The translations under genes were made by a program, and so were the position numbers. The notes below the pieces were generated by a model that made no database searches, was not told the origin of the DNA, and saw only the letters and a program-made list of their open reading frames with translations. 64,000 nucleotides of DNA from Neptunicoccus cionae (lineage in GTDB: Bacteria > Pseudomonadota > Alphaproteobacteria > Rhodobacterales > Rhodobacteraceae): positions 108,824 to 172,823 of the forward strand of contig NZ_BMKA01000005.1 of assembly GCF_014643735.1 (NCBI RefSeq), given 5' to 3'. Of this stretch, positions 37,050 to 45,188 are shown piece after piece; position 1 is the stretch's first letter, and each line of letters begins with the position of its first letter.

Positions 37050-37502
37050 ATGGAATCGCTCCCCCCTCTTCAGGCCGGTCAACTGATCGCCCGCGGCACC
37101 GCCCGCCACCTGCGCCAGCACGATTTTTTGTGCATCGAGGAATTTGTTCCGGTTAGCGGATTGCGTGTAGATCTGATGGCGCTTGGGCCAAAATCGGAAC
37201 TGTGGGTGATCGAGTGTAAATCGAGCCGTGCGGATTTTTTGTCGGATAACAAGTGGCAGGGTTATCTTGAATGGTGCGACCGGTTCTATTGGGCGGTGCC
37301 ACCGGATTTTCCAACGGAACTGCTGCCTGAAGATACCGGCCTGATCATCGCGGACGCCTATGACGCCGAGATCATCCGCCCTGCCCCCGAGACCAAACTG
37401 GCAGCAGCACGGCGTAAGAAAATGGTGCTGAAATTCGCACGCAACGCTGCGGATCGTCTGCGGCGCTATGTGGACCCGAAACCGGGGCGGGTCTTTACCT
37501 GA
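37050..37502 (+). CDS. mmcB: MmcB-family DNA repair protein
   Basis: A 150-residue protein of the MmcB family, SOS-induced in Caulobacter and needed to survive mitomycin C. The fold is of the restriction-endonuclease type: LRVDLMALGPKSELWVIECKSSRADF contains the D...E-x-K metal-site core, followed by YLEWCDRFYWAVP. Length matches the family. The start MESLPPLQAGQLIARG is 6 bases past a -10 element and has no ribosome-binding site, so I infer a leaderless mRNA. Regulation is by LexA through the box at 37024-37038. It is monocistronic. Confidence 0.92.
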   Translation: MESLPPLQAGQLIARGTARHLRQHDFLCIEEFVPVSGLRVDLMALGPKSELWVIECKSSRADFLSDNKWQGYLEWCDRFYWAVPPDFPTELLPEDTGLIIADAYDAEIIRPAPETKLAAARRKKMVLKFARNAADRLRRYVDPKPGRVFT

Positions 37503-37606
37503 GATATATCAAAGAGCGGCCATCGGTCTAAATGAAGGTGCAACTGCGCCTTGTCGCGTTTTAGTGGCCAGTGGGGCATATTTAGCTGCGAACACCCTGC
37601 AATTAT

Positions 37607-37662
37607 GAAGCTTCATATAAGAAGCTTGTTTAAAGAAGCTTCATTGAAGAAGCTTCATATAT
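37607..37662. repeat. Four direct repeats with 14-bp period (GAAGCTT core)
   Basis: GAAGCTTC, GAAGCTTG, GAAGCTTC and GAAGCTTC start at 37607, 37621, 37635 and 37649, exactly 14 bp apart, separated by A/T-rich 6-base spacers. Each core is itself palindromic (ATGAAGCTTCAT at the first copy). The array lies in the spacer between mmcB and the end of the flavin dehydrogenase gene. It could be an iteron-type binding array; no partner is known. Confidence 0.8.
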
Positions 37663-37722
37663 GCAGTATGTTAATTCTAATTTCTAAATTCTTTCAGCAC
37701 CTTACAGACATAAAAACACCCG

Positions 37723-39366
37723 TCACGCATTTTCACCAGCCAGCTTGCCAGAGAATATACAGCCCCCCAGAAATGTCCCCTCCAGCGCGTTATATCCGTG
37801 ATAACCGCCACCACCAAAACCGCAAACCTCTCCGGCGGCGTAGATCCCGTCAATCACCCGTCCGTCCCCGTCCAGCACTTGCGACTTCAGATTGGTGTGC
37901 AAACCACCCAGAGATTTGCGCGTCAACACGTTCAGGCGCACCGCAATCAGTGGCCCCGCTTCAGGATCAAGAATACGGTGCGGTTTGGCGGTACGGATCA
38001 GCCTATCACCAAGATACCCCCGCGCCCCGTGGATCGCCGTCACCTGCGCATCTTTGCTGAATTTATTGTCCAATTCGCGGTCGCGGGCCTCTATCTGCTG
38101 GCGGATTTGGTCGTAAGCCAGCGGCACATCGGGCGTAAGCTCGTTCATCCGTGCAACCAAGCCTTGCAGCGTATCCCGCACCACAAAATCCGCGCCATGC
38201 TCTTTAAATGCCTCCACCGGCCCTGTCGCCCCTTTGCCCAGACGGGATTTCAGAACCTCCCGCCACCGGCCAGAGGTAAAATCGGGGTTCTGCTCTGACC
38301 CTGATAGGGCAAACTCCTTTTCGATGATCTTCTGGGTCAGGATAAACCAGCTGTGTTCGTGTCCCGTGGACAAGATCCGCTTTAGCGTGCCAAGCGTGTC
38401 AAAACCGGGTAGAAAAGGAGCCTCCATCCTTTGCCCGAGCGCGTCAAACCACATGGAAGACGGCCCCGGCAGGACGCGAATACCGTGATTGGGCCAGATC
38501 GGATCCCAGTTCTGCACTCCTTCACAGTAATGCCACATCCGATCACCATTGATCAGCCCTGCCCCGGCTTCTTGCGCAAGTCGCTGCATCTGCCCGTCCA
38601 CATAATCCGGCACCCCAGCGACCATCTTTTCAGGCGGCGGGCCAAGCCGGTCCTGTGGCCAATGCCGGCGCACCGCATCATGATTGCCGCCGATGCCGCC
38701 ACTGGTGATAATGATGCTTTCAGCGCTGGCAACAAAATCCCCGACCACCGTACGAGAGGTCGAAACCCCGCGCGCCGCATCAGTCGGTTCCAATATATCC
38801 CCGCTGAGGGTTTTCGCCTTCAGGTCAATTCCGCTAACACGGTGACGAAACTTGAAAGTAATTTGCCCCGCGTCCTGCGCTGCCAGACAAGCCTTTTCAA
38901 ACGGGGCCACCACACCAGGTCCGGTGCCCCACGTCAGGTGAAACCTCGGAACGGAATTTCCGTGACCGTCTGCCTTCCCACCCCCCCGTTCAGCCCAGCC
39001 GACAACAGGAAACCAGCGCATGCCCAGACTGTGAAGCCACTGTCGCATCTCGCCTGCTGCGAAATCCAGATAGGCTTGGGCGAACGCCTTGGGGTTGGCA
39101 TCTTCGGGTCTGTCAAACTGCGCGGAACCGTACCAGTCTTGTTCCGCCAACACCCGATTGTCGCGGATTTTCATCCGCCGCTGTTCCGGCGTGTCCACCA
39201 TGAACAACCCGCCGAGCGACCAGAACGCCTGCCCGCCGATGGATTGCGCCCCTTCCTGATCCAGCACCAGCACCTTGCGCCCCCGCGCCGCAGCCTGCGA
39301 TGCCGCGACCAGTCCAGCCAGCCCGCTGCCAATAACGATCACATCTGTCTGATAGCTCTCGCCCAT
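37723..39366 (-). CDS. FAD-binding dehydrogenase (3-ketosteroid dehydrogenase-like)
   Basis: A 547-residue flavoprotein of the fumarate-reductase/KsdD-like FAD_binding_2 group. The N-terminal VIVIGSGLAGLVAASQAA is the GxGxxG FAD site, QSIGGQAFWSLGGLFMV follows in the second FAD segment, and GGYHGYNALEGTFLGGCIFS closes near the C-terminus. Such enzymes dehydrogenate steroid- or ketone-type substrates; the true substrate is not known. I chose the ATG at 39366 because GGGAGG precedes it; the longer frame adds 22 residues. It stands alone with no aromatic or steroid catabolic genes nearby. Confidence 0.88.
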   Translation of the reverse strand: MGESYQTDVIVIGSGLAGLVAASQAAARGRKVLVLDQEGAQSIGGQAFWSLGGLFMVDTPEQRRMKIRDNRVLAEQDWYGSAQFDRPEDANPKAFAQAYLDFAAGEMRQWLHSLGMRWFPVVGWAERGGGKADGHGNSVPRFHLTWGTGPGVVAPFEKACLAAQDAGQITFKFRHRVSGIDLKAKTLSGDILEPTDAARGVSTSRTVVGDFVASAESIIITSGGIGGNHDAVRRHWPQDRLGPPPEKMVAGVPDYVDGQMQRLAQEAGAGLINGDRMWHYCEGVQNWDPIWPNHGIRVLPGPSSMWFDALGQRMEAPFLPGFDTLGTLKRILSTGHEHSWFILTQKIIEKEFALSGSEQNPDFTSGRWREVLKSRLGKGATGPVEAFKEHGADFVVRDTLQGLVARMNELTPDVPLAYDQIRQQIEARDRELDNKFSKDAQVTAIHGARGYLGDRLIRTAKPHRILDPEAGPLIAVRLNVLTRKSLGGLHTNLKSQVLDGDGRVIDGIYAAGEVCGFGGGGYHGYNALEGTFLGGCIFSGKLAGENA

Positions 39367-39469
39367 AATCTTCCTCCCAATTGACAGCAGCCTAGGACCA
39401 AGCTGCAAAGGAAGAAAGAAAAACCGAAGCAACCCTGACGTCAGCTAAAAACACACATAAGACGTCCCG

Positions 39470-41659
39470 CTAGATGAATTGGATATCATTCACCAAAGCA
39501 GACAGGTCCGAGACCCCTTCAAGGGTCAGCGTGTCGGACCCGAAAGTGAAGACAATGTCTGATCCGACCACGGAGGCGTGATCGTCTACCACATCCCGCC
39601 GGGATTTTGTGCCGGACCAGAGACCTTCATCCAGACGCAGCTTCTCGCGCGCGAAGGCATCAAAATCCGTGATGACATCGTCACCGGAACCGCGCGCAAA
39701 CTCGAAATGGTCATTGCCCCGCTGCCCGCTAAGCCTGTCGTCACCGGCCCCGCCCTCCAGAACGTCGCGCCCGCCGCCGCCTTGCAGGTCATCGCGACCC
39801 GATCCGCCGGATAAGCTGTCGCGGCCTCCTCCGCCAAACAGGGAGTCTGCGCCGCCGCCGCCGCTTAGCACGTCACCACCACCGTTCCCGATCAGCTGGT
39901 CACGGCCACCCTGCCCCGAGATGTCGTCCTTACCTTTACCACCCGAAAGATGATCGCCACCGCCCCCGCCTGAAAGGCTGTCATCATCGCCGCCGCCAAA
40001 CAGGGAATCTCCGCCCCGCCCGCCAAAGAGCAGATCATCACCCTCTTCACCAAACAGGTTATCCCGACCGGCGCCGCCGTCCAGCCTGTCCCGTCCCGAC
40101 ATGGCATAAATCTCGTCGTTACCTCCCCCCCCGAACAGCATATCAGCCGATACACCGCCATCGATGTAATCATTGCCAGGACCGCCATAGATCACATCCT
40201 GACCCGCACCGCCCTCCAAGGTATCATCACCCCGTCCGCCGCTGATGGTGTCTTTGCCTAGCCAACCGCCAAGAAAATCTGCACCTTTGGTGCCATCCAT
40301 CACATCATCGCCACTGGTGCCGATCGTAGAAACATCCAGTCTCTGCATATAAATCCCGGTACCAGAGCCGTCCTGAACCGAGGAGTTCCATGTGATCACC
40401 AGCTCCCCGTCCTGCGTCACTGCGATTTCAGGATCAATTTGTGCGTTTGCTGTATTCGTGTTTACCGGATATTCCACCTGCGTTGGCGGGCCGACGGGGG
40501 TGCCGTCCTCTGCGTGGCGTACGATATTGATATTAAGTAACGTACTGCTGCCGGTGACATAAGCTGTCACAAAACCACCCTGCGGCAGGGCATGGACTTC
40601 GGGAAAGTTTTGGGTGCCGCTGGTCAAGGTGTGAACCATACCAGTATTCAGCGAAGTTCCGTCTCCCTCCACAACACGGTAGTGCAGATCATTTCCAAAA
40701 CTGCCCGGGCTGACCCAAACCACGACGTAGCGGTTGTCCGGCAGCGCCACCAGTTCGAAAGGCATGTTGTTCTGACTGCCGATCCCTTCGGTGATTTGGG
40801 CCAGGCTCGATGGGATTTCCGCACCCGTGTTAAGATAGGATTTTGCGTAAAGCTCTTGGCCGACGAAGTAAGCCACAACAAATCCCCCCCCGCTTAGCGC
40901 TTCGATTTGGGGTCTGATTTCTTGTACACCAATTTCATCTGACACCACTAAATCGCTACCAACCAGCGTCGATGTATTCGAATAATTGCGCAGATAGACA
41001 CCTTGTTCGCTTATTGCGCCCACCTGCCCCTGACTTTGAAAAACGGTGAATACCGTACCGCTGTTCAATTCAGCAGTATCGGCGTTACGCTGGTTTAACG
41101 TGGTGTTGTCATTGACGCGAATTTCGTCCCATTCCTTCGTGCCATTGAACTGAAATCGCTGTGCGTAAACACCGACACTGGTGGCGCTGGTTGATCCGTC
41201 ATTCGCTTCCCACGTAATAACAAAATCATCAGACGCAAATTTCGTTATTTCGAAATCGGCAGCATAGGATGTTTCGTTGATAAGAAACTCACTTGCCGGA
41301 GACGTTCCGTCAACTTCAATGAACCGGCCCCAGATATCGCCGCCCGATTGCCAGACGACCATCGCCCGACCATTATCCAAAGCCACAACCTGCGGATTGG
41401 TCTGATCGCCCGATGTTGTGACATTCATCGGCAGATCACCGGTTAACGCAGTTCCATCGGCAGACAGAAGTTTAGCGAAAATTCCCAACCCCGAACCGTC
41501 TTGAAGGTTGGATTCCCAAGCAACGAAGATGTTCCCATTGGTCAATATCGTGACCTCGGCCTCTCGTTGGTTGGAATTTGTTTCAGAGTTGATCAGGGTT
41601 TCACCGCCCAAATCGACAAAGCTGCGGATATATCCCCGCTGTGCAGGGTTCACTGGCAT
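39470..41659 (-). CDS. RTX (hemolysin-type calcium-binding) secreted protein
   Basis: A 729-residue protein. Residues ~1-440 hold repeated blades of the form ...W.s...DG.G.gi..r (FVAWESNLQDGSGLGIFAKL, FVITWEANDGSTSATSVGVY), suggesting a beta-propeller-like scaffold. Residues ~445-650 are about 20 RTX nonapeptides (SGGRGDDTLEGGAGQDVIYG and more), followed by a short tail (DDVITDFDAF...). No signal peptide; it should leave by type I secretion with Ca2+-driven folding outside the cell. It is the second RTX protein of the window; no ABC exporter is near. Probably a surface or extracellular matrix protein. Confidence 0.88.
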   Translation of the reverse strand: MPVNPAQRGYIRSFVDLGGETLINSETNSNQREAEVTILTNGNIFVAWESNLQDGSGLGIFAKLLSADGTALTGDLPMNVTTSGDQTNPQVVALDNGRAMVVWQSGGDIWGRFIEVDGTSPASEFLINETSYAADFEITKFASDDFVITWEANDGSTSATSVGVYAQRFQFNGTKEWDEIRVNDNTTLNQRNADTAELNSGTVFTVFQSQGQVGAISEQGVYLRNYSNTSTLVGSDLVVSDEIGVQEIRPQIEALSGGGFVVAYFVGQELYAKSYLNTGAEIPSSLAQITEGIGSQNNMPFELVALPDNRYVVVWVSPGSFGNDLHYRVVEGDGTSLNTGMVHTLTSGTQNFPEVHALPQGGFVTAYVTGSSTLLNINIVRHAEDGTPVGPPTQVEYPVNTNTANAQIDPEIAVTQDGELVITWNSSVQDGSGTGIYMQRLDVSTIGTSGDDVMDGTKGADFLGGWLGKDTISGGRGDDTLEGGAGQDVIYGGPGNDYIDGGVSADMLFGGGGNDEIYAMSGRDRLDGGAGRDNLFGEEGDDLLFGGRGGDSLFGGGDDDSLSGGGGGDHLSGGKGKDDISGQGGRDQLIGNGGGDVLSGGGGADSLFGGGGRDSLSGGSGRDDLQGGGGRDVLEGGAGDDRLSGQRGNDHFEFARGSGDDVITDFDAFAREKLRLDEGLWSGTKSRRDVVDDHASVVGSDIVFTFGSDTLTLEGVSDLSALVNDIQFI

Positions 41660-41810
41660 AAACTTAATCCTTTGCTAAAAATATCAGCAAAGGTGCACGA
41701 GAAACTTCAAAAAATCAATGTTTTTGCGAAATGGCGCCGGTGGATGGCCGTGCATTCCATACGTAGCTGAAACTTTATCGCGACGAATGAGCGGGTTAGC
41801 AACAAAACAA

Positions 41811-41832
41811 GCCACAGCCCGAAAGCTGTGGC
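41811..41832 (-). terminator. Terminator of the decarboxylase gene
   Basis: GCCACAGC pairs perfectly with GCTGTGGC around CCGAAA. On the minus strand the stem is followed by TTGTTTTGTT, giving a rho-independent terminator about 20 bases past the decarboxylase stop. Confidence 0.8.
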
Positions 41833-41852
41833 CTTGCATGGGTCGCGGCTGT

Positions 41853-43040
41853 TCAGATCACAACCACATCCAACGGCGGGAAGCCGTTAAACCCGATCGA
41901 AGCATAGGTCGAGGTATAAGCACCACAGTTGCGAATGAGAAAACGGTCACCGGATTTCAGACCCAGCGGCAGGTTCACAGGGCGTTTTTCATACAATACG
42001 TCGGCGCTGTCGCAGCTTGGGCCGGCCAGAATGCAAGGTCCGGTCTCTTCCATGTCGCGGTCCGTAATGAACTGATAGCGGATCGCCTCATCCATGGTTT
42101 CTGCAAGACCGGAGAATTTACCAATATCAAGGTAGACCCAGCGGTGCATGTCGCTGTCTGATTTGCGCGACACCAGCAGCACCTCGGCAGCGATCATACC
42201 AGCCGCAGCCACCAGCCCGCGGCCCGGTTCTGCCATTAGACGGGGTACAGCACCAAACCGGGCGCGGATCAGGTCCATGACACGGGCGGCATATGGCGTC
42301 GCCGCTTCGATTTCCTCGCCGTAGAAGGCGGGAAAGCCGCCACCGATGTTGAGCAGCGACAGATCGAACCCTTGGGCGCGCGCCATGTGCCAGATGCCCG
42401 CAATCTGGTCGAGCGTTGTTGTCCACATCTCTGCTTTGCGGGTTTGTGATCCGACATGGAAAGAGAAACCAACCGGATCGAGACCCAAATCACGGGCATA
42501 GCCCAGCAAGGCCAGCGCCTTGTCACGGGCACAGCCGAATTTGCGGGACAGGGGCCAGTCGGCCTCGGAGGCGTCTACGATCAGGCGGATGTACACCTGC
42601 ACGCCGGGGGCATGTTCTGCAATCTTTTCAAGCTCTTCTTCGGCGTCGGCTGCAAACAGAGTGATGCCCGCGCCATAAGCGAAAGCAATGTCAGACGCCT
42701 TCTTAACTGTGTTGCCAAAGGAAATCCGCGAAGGGTCTGCGCCGTGGGACAGGCACATTTCGATTTCAGCGCGGGAGGCCGCATCAAAACCGGACCCAAG
42801 TTGCACCAGCCGCGCCAGAATAGCGTCAGCCGGATTTGCTTTGACTGCATAGTGAATGTGGGCGTTCCCCAGACCAGCGGCCAGCGCATGATACTGGGCT
42901 TCGACCTGATCAATGTCCAGGACCAGTGTCGGACGGTCGAACCGTGCTGTGCGCAGGAAGGTTTCCAGACGCAACTGTCGGTGAACAGAAGGGGCAGTTA
43001 CAGGTTTAGCGACCGCGAAGTCGGCGACAAAAGCATTCAT
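41853..43040 (-). CDS. Ornithine/lysine decarboxylase (group IV PLP, alanine-racemase fold)
   Basis: A 395-residue type III PLP enzyme that probably turns ornithine (or lysine) into putrescine (or cadaverine), the start of polyamine synthesis. The PLP lysine is in HYAVKANPADAILARL near residue 60; PLP-phosphate and carboxylate residues follow in SFHVGSQTR and LNIGGGFPAFY; GPSCDSADVL near residue 325 holds the catalytic Cys and Asp of the other subunit. Length fits eukaryote-type ornithine decarboxylase. It is monocistronic, with a terminator at 41811-41832. Confidence 0.93.
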   Translation of the reverse strand: MNAFVADFAVAKPVTAPSVHRQLRLETFLRTARFDRPTLVLDIDQVEAQYHALAAGLGNAHIHYAVKANPADAILARLVQLGSGFDAASRAEIEMCLSHGADPSRISFGNTVKKASDIAFAYGAGITLFAADAEEELEKIAEHAPGVQVYIRLIVDASEADWPLSRKFGCARDKALALLGYARDLGLDPVGFSFHVGSQTRKAEMWTTTLDQIAGIWHMARAQGFDLSLLNIGGGFPAFYGEEIEAATPYAARVMDLIRARFGAVPRLMAEPGRGLVAAAGMIAAEVLLVSRKSDSDMHRWVYLDIGKFSGLAETMDEAIRYQFITDRDMEETGPCILAGPSCDSADVLYEKRPVNLPLGLKSGDRFLIRNCGAYTSTYASIGFNGFPPLDVVVI

Positions 43041-43268
43041 GATGCATCTCCACTAGAACCGGCCATTTATGACCGCTCATTTCCAAAGGAGACGTTACCG
43101 TCGCTACATAACCGTGCGGTTAGACCATCGTGCCAGAGGCGCGTGCGTTGGCGTCTTGAACGGGCATATGGGGCCAAATATGAGTCGTGGCAAGAATAAT
43201 AATCACGCCGATTGTATTTTCCTGTCGCCGCCGGCCCCGAGCCACCCAAGCCCCTTGATTACCCACAA

Positions 43269-43299
43269 AAAAGGCAGCCGCGCTGTGCGACTGCCTTTT
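43269..43299 (-). terminator. Terminator of the sdh operon
   Basis: AAAAGGCAG pairs with CTGCCTTTT, with a further CGC/GCG pairing inside across one mismatch. On the minus strand the stem ends in T-rich sequence about 33 bases past the sdhB stop. Confidence 0.85.
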
Positions 43300-43331
43300 A
43301 ATTCGGTCGGGGGAAACGAACGTTCCGTCCC

Positions 43332-44111
43332 TTACATGGTGCGTTCGACCATCAGCTTCTTGATTTCGCCAATCGCTTTCGCAGGATTCAGACCTTTCGG
43401 GCAGGTCTGCGCGCAGTTCATGATCGTGTGACAGCGGTACAGTTTGAACGGGTCGTGCAGATCGTCCAGACGCTCACCCGTGGCTTCGTCACGGCTGTCG
43501 ATGATCCAGCGGTAAGCGTGCAGCAAGGCCGCTGGCCCGAGGTATTTGTCGCCGTTCCACCAGTAGCTTGGGCAGGACGCAGAACAGGACGCACACATCA
43601 CACATTCATAAAGACCATCAAGCTTCTTGCGGTCTTCAATCGACTGGCGCCATTCCTTTTGCGGACGGTTGGTTTTGGTTTCCAGCCACGGCATGATGCT
43701 GGCGTGCTGGGCGTAGAAATGGGTCAGATCGGGGATCAGATCCTTTACAACCGGCATGTGCGGCAGCGGGTAGATTTTCACCTCGCCCTTCACCTCGTCC
43801 AGACCATAGATACAGGCCAGCGTGTTGATCCCGTCGATGTTCATCGCACACGATCCGCAAATCCCTTCGCGACAAGACCGGCGGAACGTCAGCGTGGGGT
43901 CGATTTCGTTCTTGATCTTGATCAGCGCGTCCAAAATCATCGGGCCGCAGGCATCCATATCAAGGTAATAGGTATCAACGCGCGGGTTTTCCCCGGTTTC
44001 CGGATCAAAACGATAGATCTTGAACGCCCGCACATTGGTGGCGCCTTCGGGTTTTGGCCATGTCTTGCCAACAGTCATACGGGAGTTCTTGGGAAGGGTG
44101 AGTTCTACCAT
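43332..44111 (-). CDS. sdhB: Succinate dehydrogenase iron-sulfur subunit SdhB
   Basis: A 259-residue subunit of complex II that carries electrons from the flavin to the quinone. The three cluster motifs are present: [21 protein letters not shown] for [2Fe-2S], [13 protein letters not shown] for [4Fe-4S] and [11 protein letters not shown] for [3Fe-4S]. Length is standard. It is the last gene of the operon, separated from sdhA by three small exported-protein genes, an arrangement that is not the usual adjacent sdhA-sdhB. Confidence 0.97.
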   Translation of the reverse strand: MVELTLPKNSRMTVGKTWPKPEGATNVRAFKIYRFDPETGENPRVDTYYLDMDACGPMILDALIKIKNEIDPTLTFRRSCREGICGSCAMNIDGINTLACIYGLDEVKGEVKIYPLPHMPVVKDLIPDLTHFYAQHASIMPWLETKTNRPQKEWRQSIEDRKKLDGLYECVMCASCSASCPSYWWNGDKYLGPAALLHAYRWIIDSRDEATGERLDDLHDPFKLYRCHTIMNCAQTCPKGLNPAKAIGEIKKLMVERTM

Positions 44112-44225
44112 TTTATGCGTCTTCCTAACTGCGCGTTCGATCTTCGCGTGCGTGTCGTTTTCTTATCATTCTGGCTGGGGAGGGTTCCAGTCCATCTTCA
44201 TCGGTCTTGGTTCGGGGGCGTCCGC

Positions 44226-44555
44226 CTAGCCATAGGCTGGCAGGCTGGGAATATCATCTGGTGCAGTGCTGCCCTTTGCGGGACGATTGCGATATTGCGC
44301 GCGGTAACAGTCTGCGTAGTATTGGTTCACAGCGGCCTGATCCGGCAGCACCGCCTGCAACCCGATCTGGATACGGCCAGTGTCATCCGCAATCACCAGA
44401 GGCCGTCTGGCATAGCTTTTTGCCTCTTGCGTGCAATAGGCCTGAACCTGCGCCTGCTTCTCAGCTTTGGACACATCGGGCGTTTGATCCTCTGTCACCG
44501 GAGTACAGGCGACCCCCAGTGGGACAAGAGCAAGTAAACCAAAAAATCGCATCAT
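44226..44555 (-). CDS. Small lipoprotein between sdhA and sdhB (paralog 3)
   Basis: A 109-residue protein with a lipoprotein signal (MMRFFGLLALVPLGVACTP; the lipobox is L-G-V-A-C, so Cys17 would be lipidated). The mature part has CTQEAKSYARR and, after about 30 residues, YYADC, the same C...[YF]xR...YxxC pattern as the two proteins ahead of it. I recognise no family. It overlaps paralog 2 by 4 bases (ATGA) and ends 114 bases before sdhB. A periplasmic helper of complex II or of the respiratory chain is an inference from position. Confidence 0.75.
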   Translation of the reverse strand: MMRFFGLLALVPLGVACTPVTEDQTPDVSKAEKQAQVQAYCTQEAKSYARRPLVIADDTGRIQIGLQAVLPDQAAVNQYYADCYRAQYRNRPAKGSTAPDDIPSLPAYG

Positions 44556-44839
44556 TTGAACAAGTTCCTTAAAACTGTAGGCGCAGGATCGCGGTATTTG
44601 ACGGGTGCGTTGGGGTATTGTTTGGAATAGGCCCAGACGCAGGCACGATAATCGGTTTGAACACGATAGGGCGGCGGTTCGTCACCGTATAGCCCCCAAG
44701 GCTTGCGGCCAAATTTTACCGCCCGCTCGGTGCAAACCTCAACAGCCTGTTCCAGCGTCATTTGCGCCTGACGGGCCGCGGCCCCCTGCCCTGCACCAAG
44801 CGCAACCAGCAGCAAACCGGCGGTCAGTGTTTTTGTCAT
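44552..44839 (-). CDS. Small exported protein between sdhA and sdhB (paralog 2)
   Basis: A 95-residue protein with a Sec signal (MTKTLTAGLLLVALGAGQGA). The mature part shows VCTERAVKFGRK followed by YRACVWAYSKQYP, matching C-x5-7-[YF]-x-R ... Y-x-x-C-V/Y in its neighbours. I start at 44839, where GGGG lies nearby; ATGs at 44851 and 44863 are in frame upstream and cannot be excluded. It overlaps the next gene by 4 bases. No known family; the two conserved Cys probably form a disulfide in the periplasm. Confidence 0.7.
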   Translation of the reverse strand: MTKTLTAGLLLVALGAGQGAAARQAQMTLEQAVEVCTERAVKFGRKPWGLYGDEPPPYRVQTDYRACVWAYSKQYPNAPVKYRDPAPTVLRNLFK

Positions 44840-44867
44840 CCCATGCCCCATGTGATCCCCCATCCTG

Positions 44868-45179
44868 TCAGTCTCGCACCACGATACCCAGCCGCGCCGT
44901 TCCCGAGATCCGTAGACCCGGTGCCACTTTGGGCTGCGGCGGATAGTGGCCGGACTTGGCGTAGACGCAGGTCCGGTACTGACGGTTCAGCTTCTCACGG
45001 GACGGGGTGTTCGCCCCGCCATCCGCGATCTTCCGGCTGTATCGCAGGGATTGCGTGTCGCACTGCGCAATTGCGGCGCTTAGGGGTATCCGCTGGCGAG
45101 ACTCCGCCATGCTGGCAAGGCCAAGGCTCAGGCAGAGCCCGATCCTCAAACTGCGCAGCACTGGATACCCTTTGGTCAC
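44868..45179 (-). CDS. Small exported protein between sdhA and sdhB (paralog 1)
   Basis: A 103-residue protein with a signal-like N-terminus (LRIGLCLSLGLASMAES) and two conserved Cys: AAIAQCDTQSLRYSRK and YRTCVYAKSGHYPPQP. The C...YSR...YRTCVYA pattern aligns with the next two genes, so the three are paralogs. It starts 9 bases after the sdhA stop, so it is cotranscribed with sdhA. No family is recognised. Confidence 0.75.
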   Translation of the reverse strand: MTKGYPVLRSLRIGLCLSLGLASMAESRQRIPLSAAIAQCDTQSLRYSRKIADGGANTPSREKLNRQYRTCVYAKSGHYPPQPKVAPGLRISGTARLGIVVRD

Positions 45180-45188
45180 GAAACGCTC

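Noticed and set aside
37607-37662. CRISPR-like repeats
   Set aside because: Units are 14 bp with A/T spacers of 6 bp and no cas genes; too short and regular for CRISPR.
39800-40300. G/C-rich direct repeats in the second RTX gene
   Set aside because: They encode RTX nonapeptides; protein-level repeats explain them.
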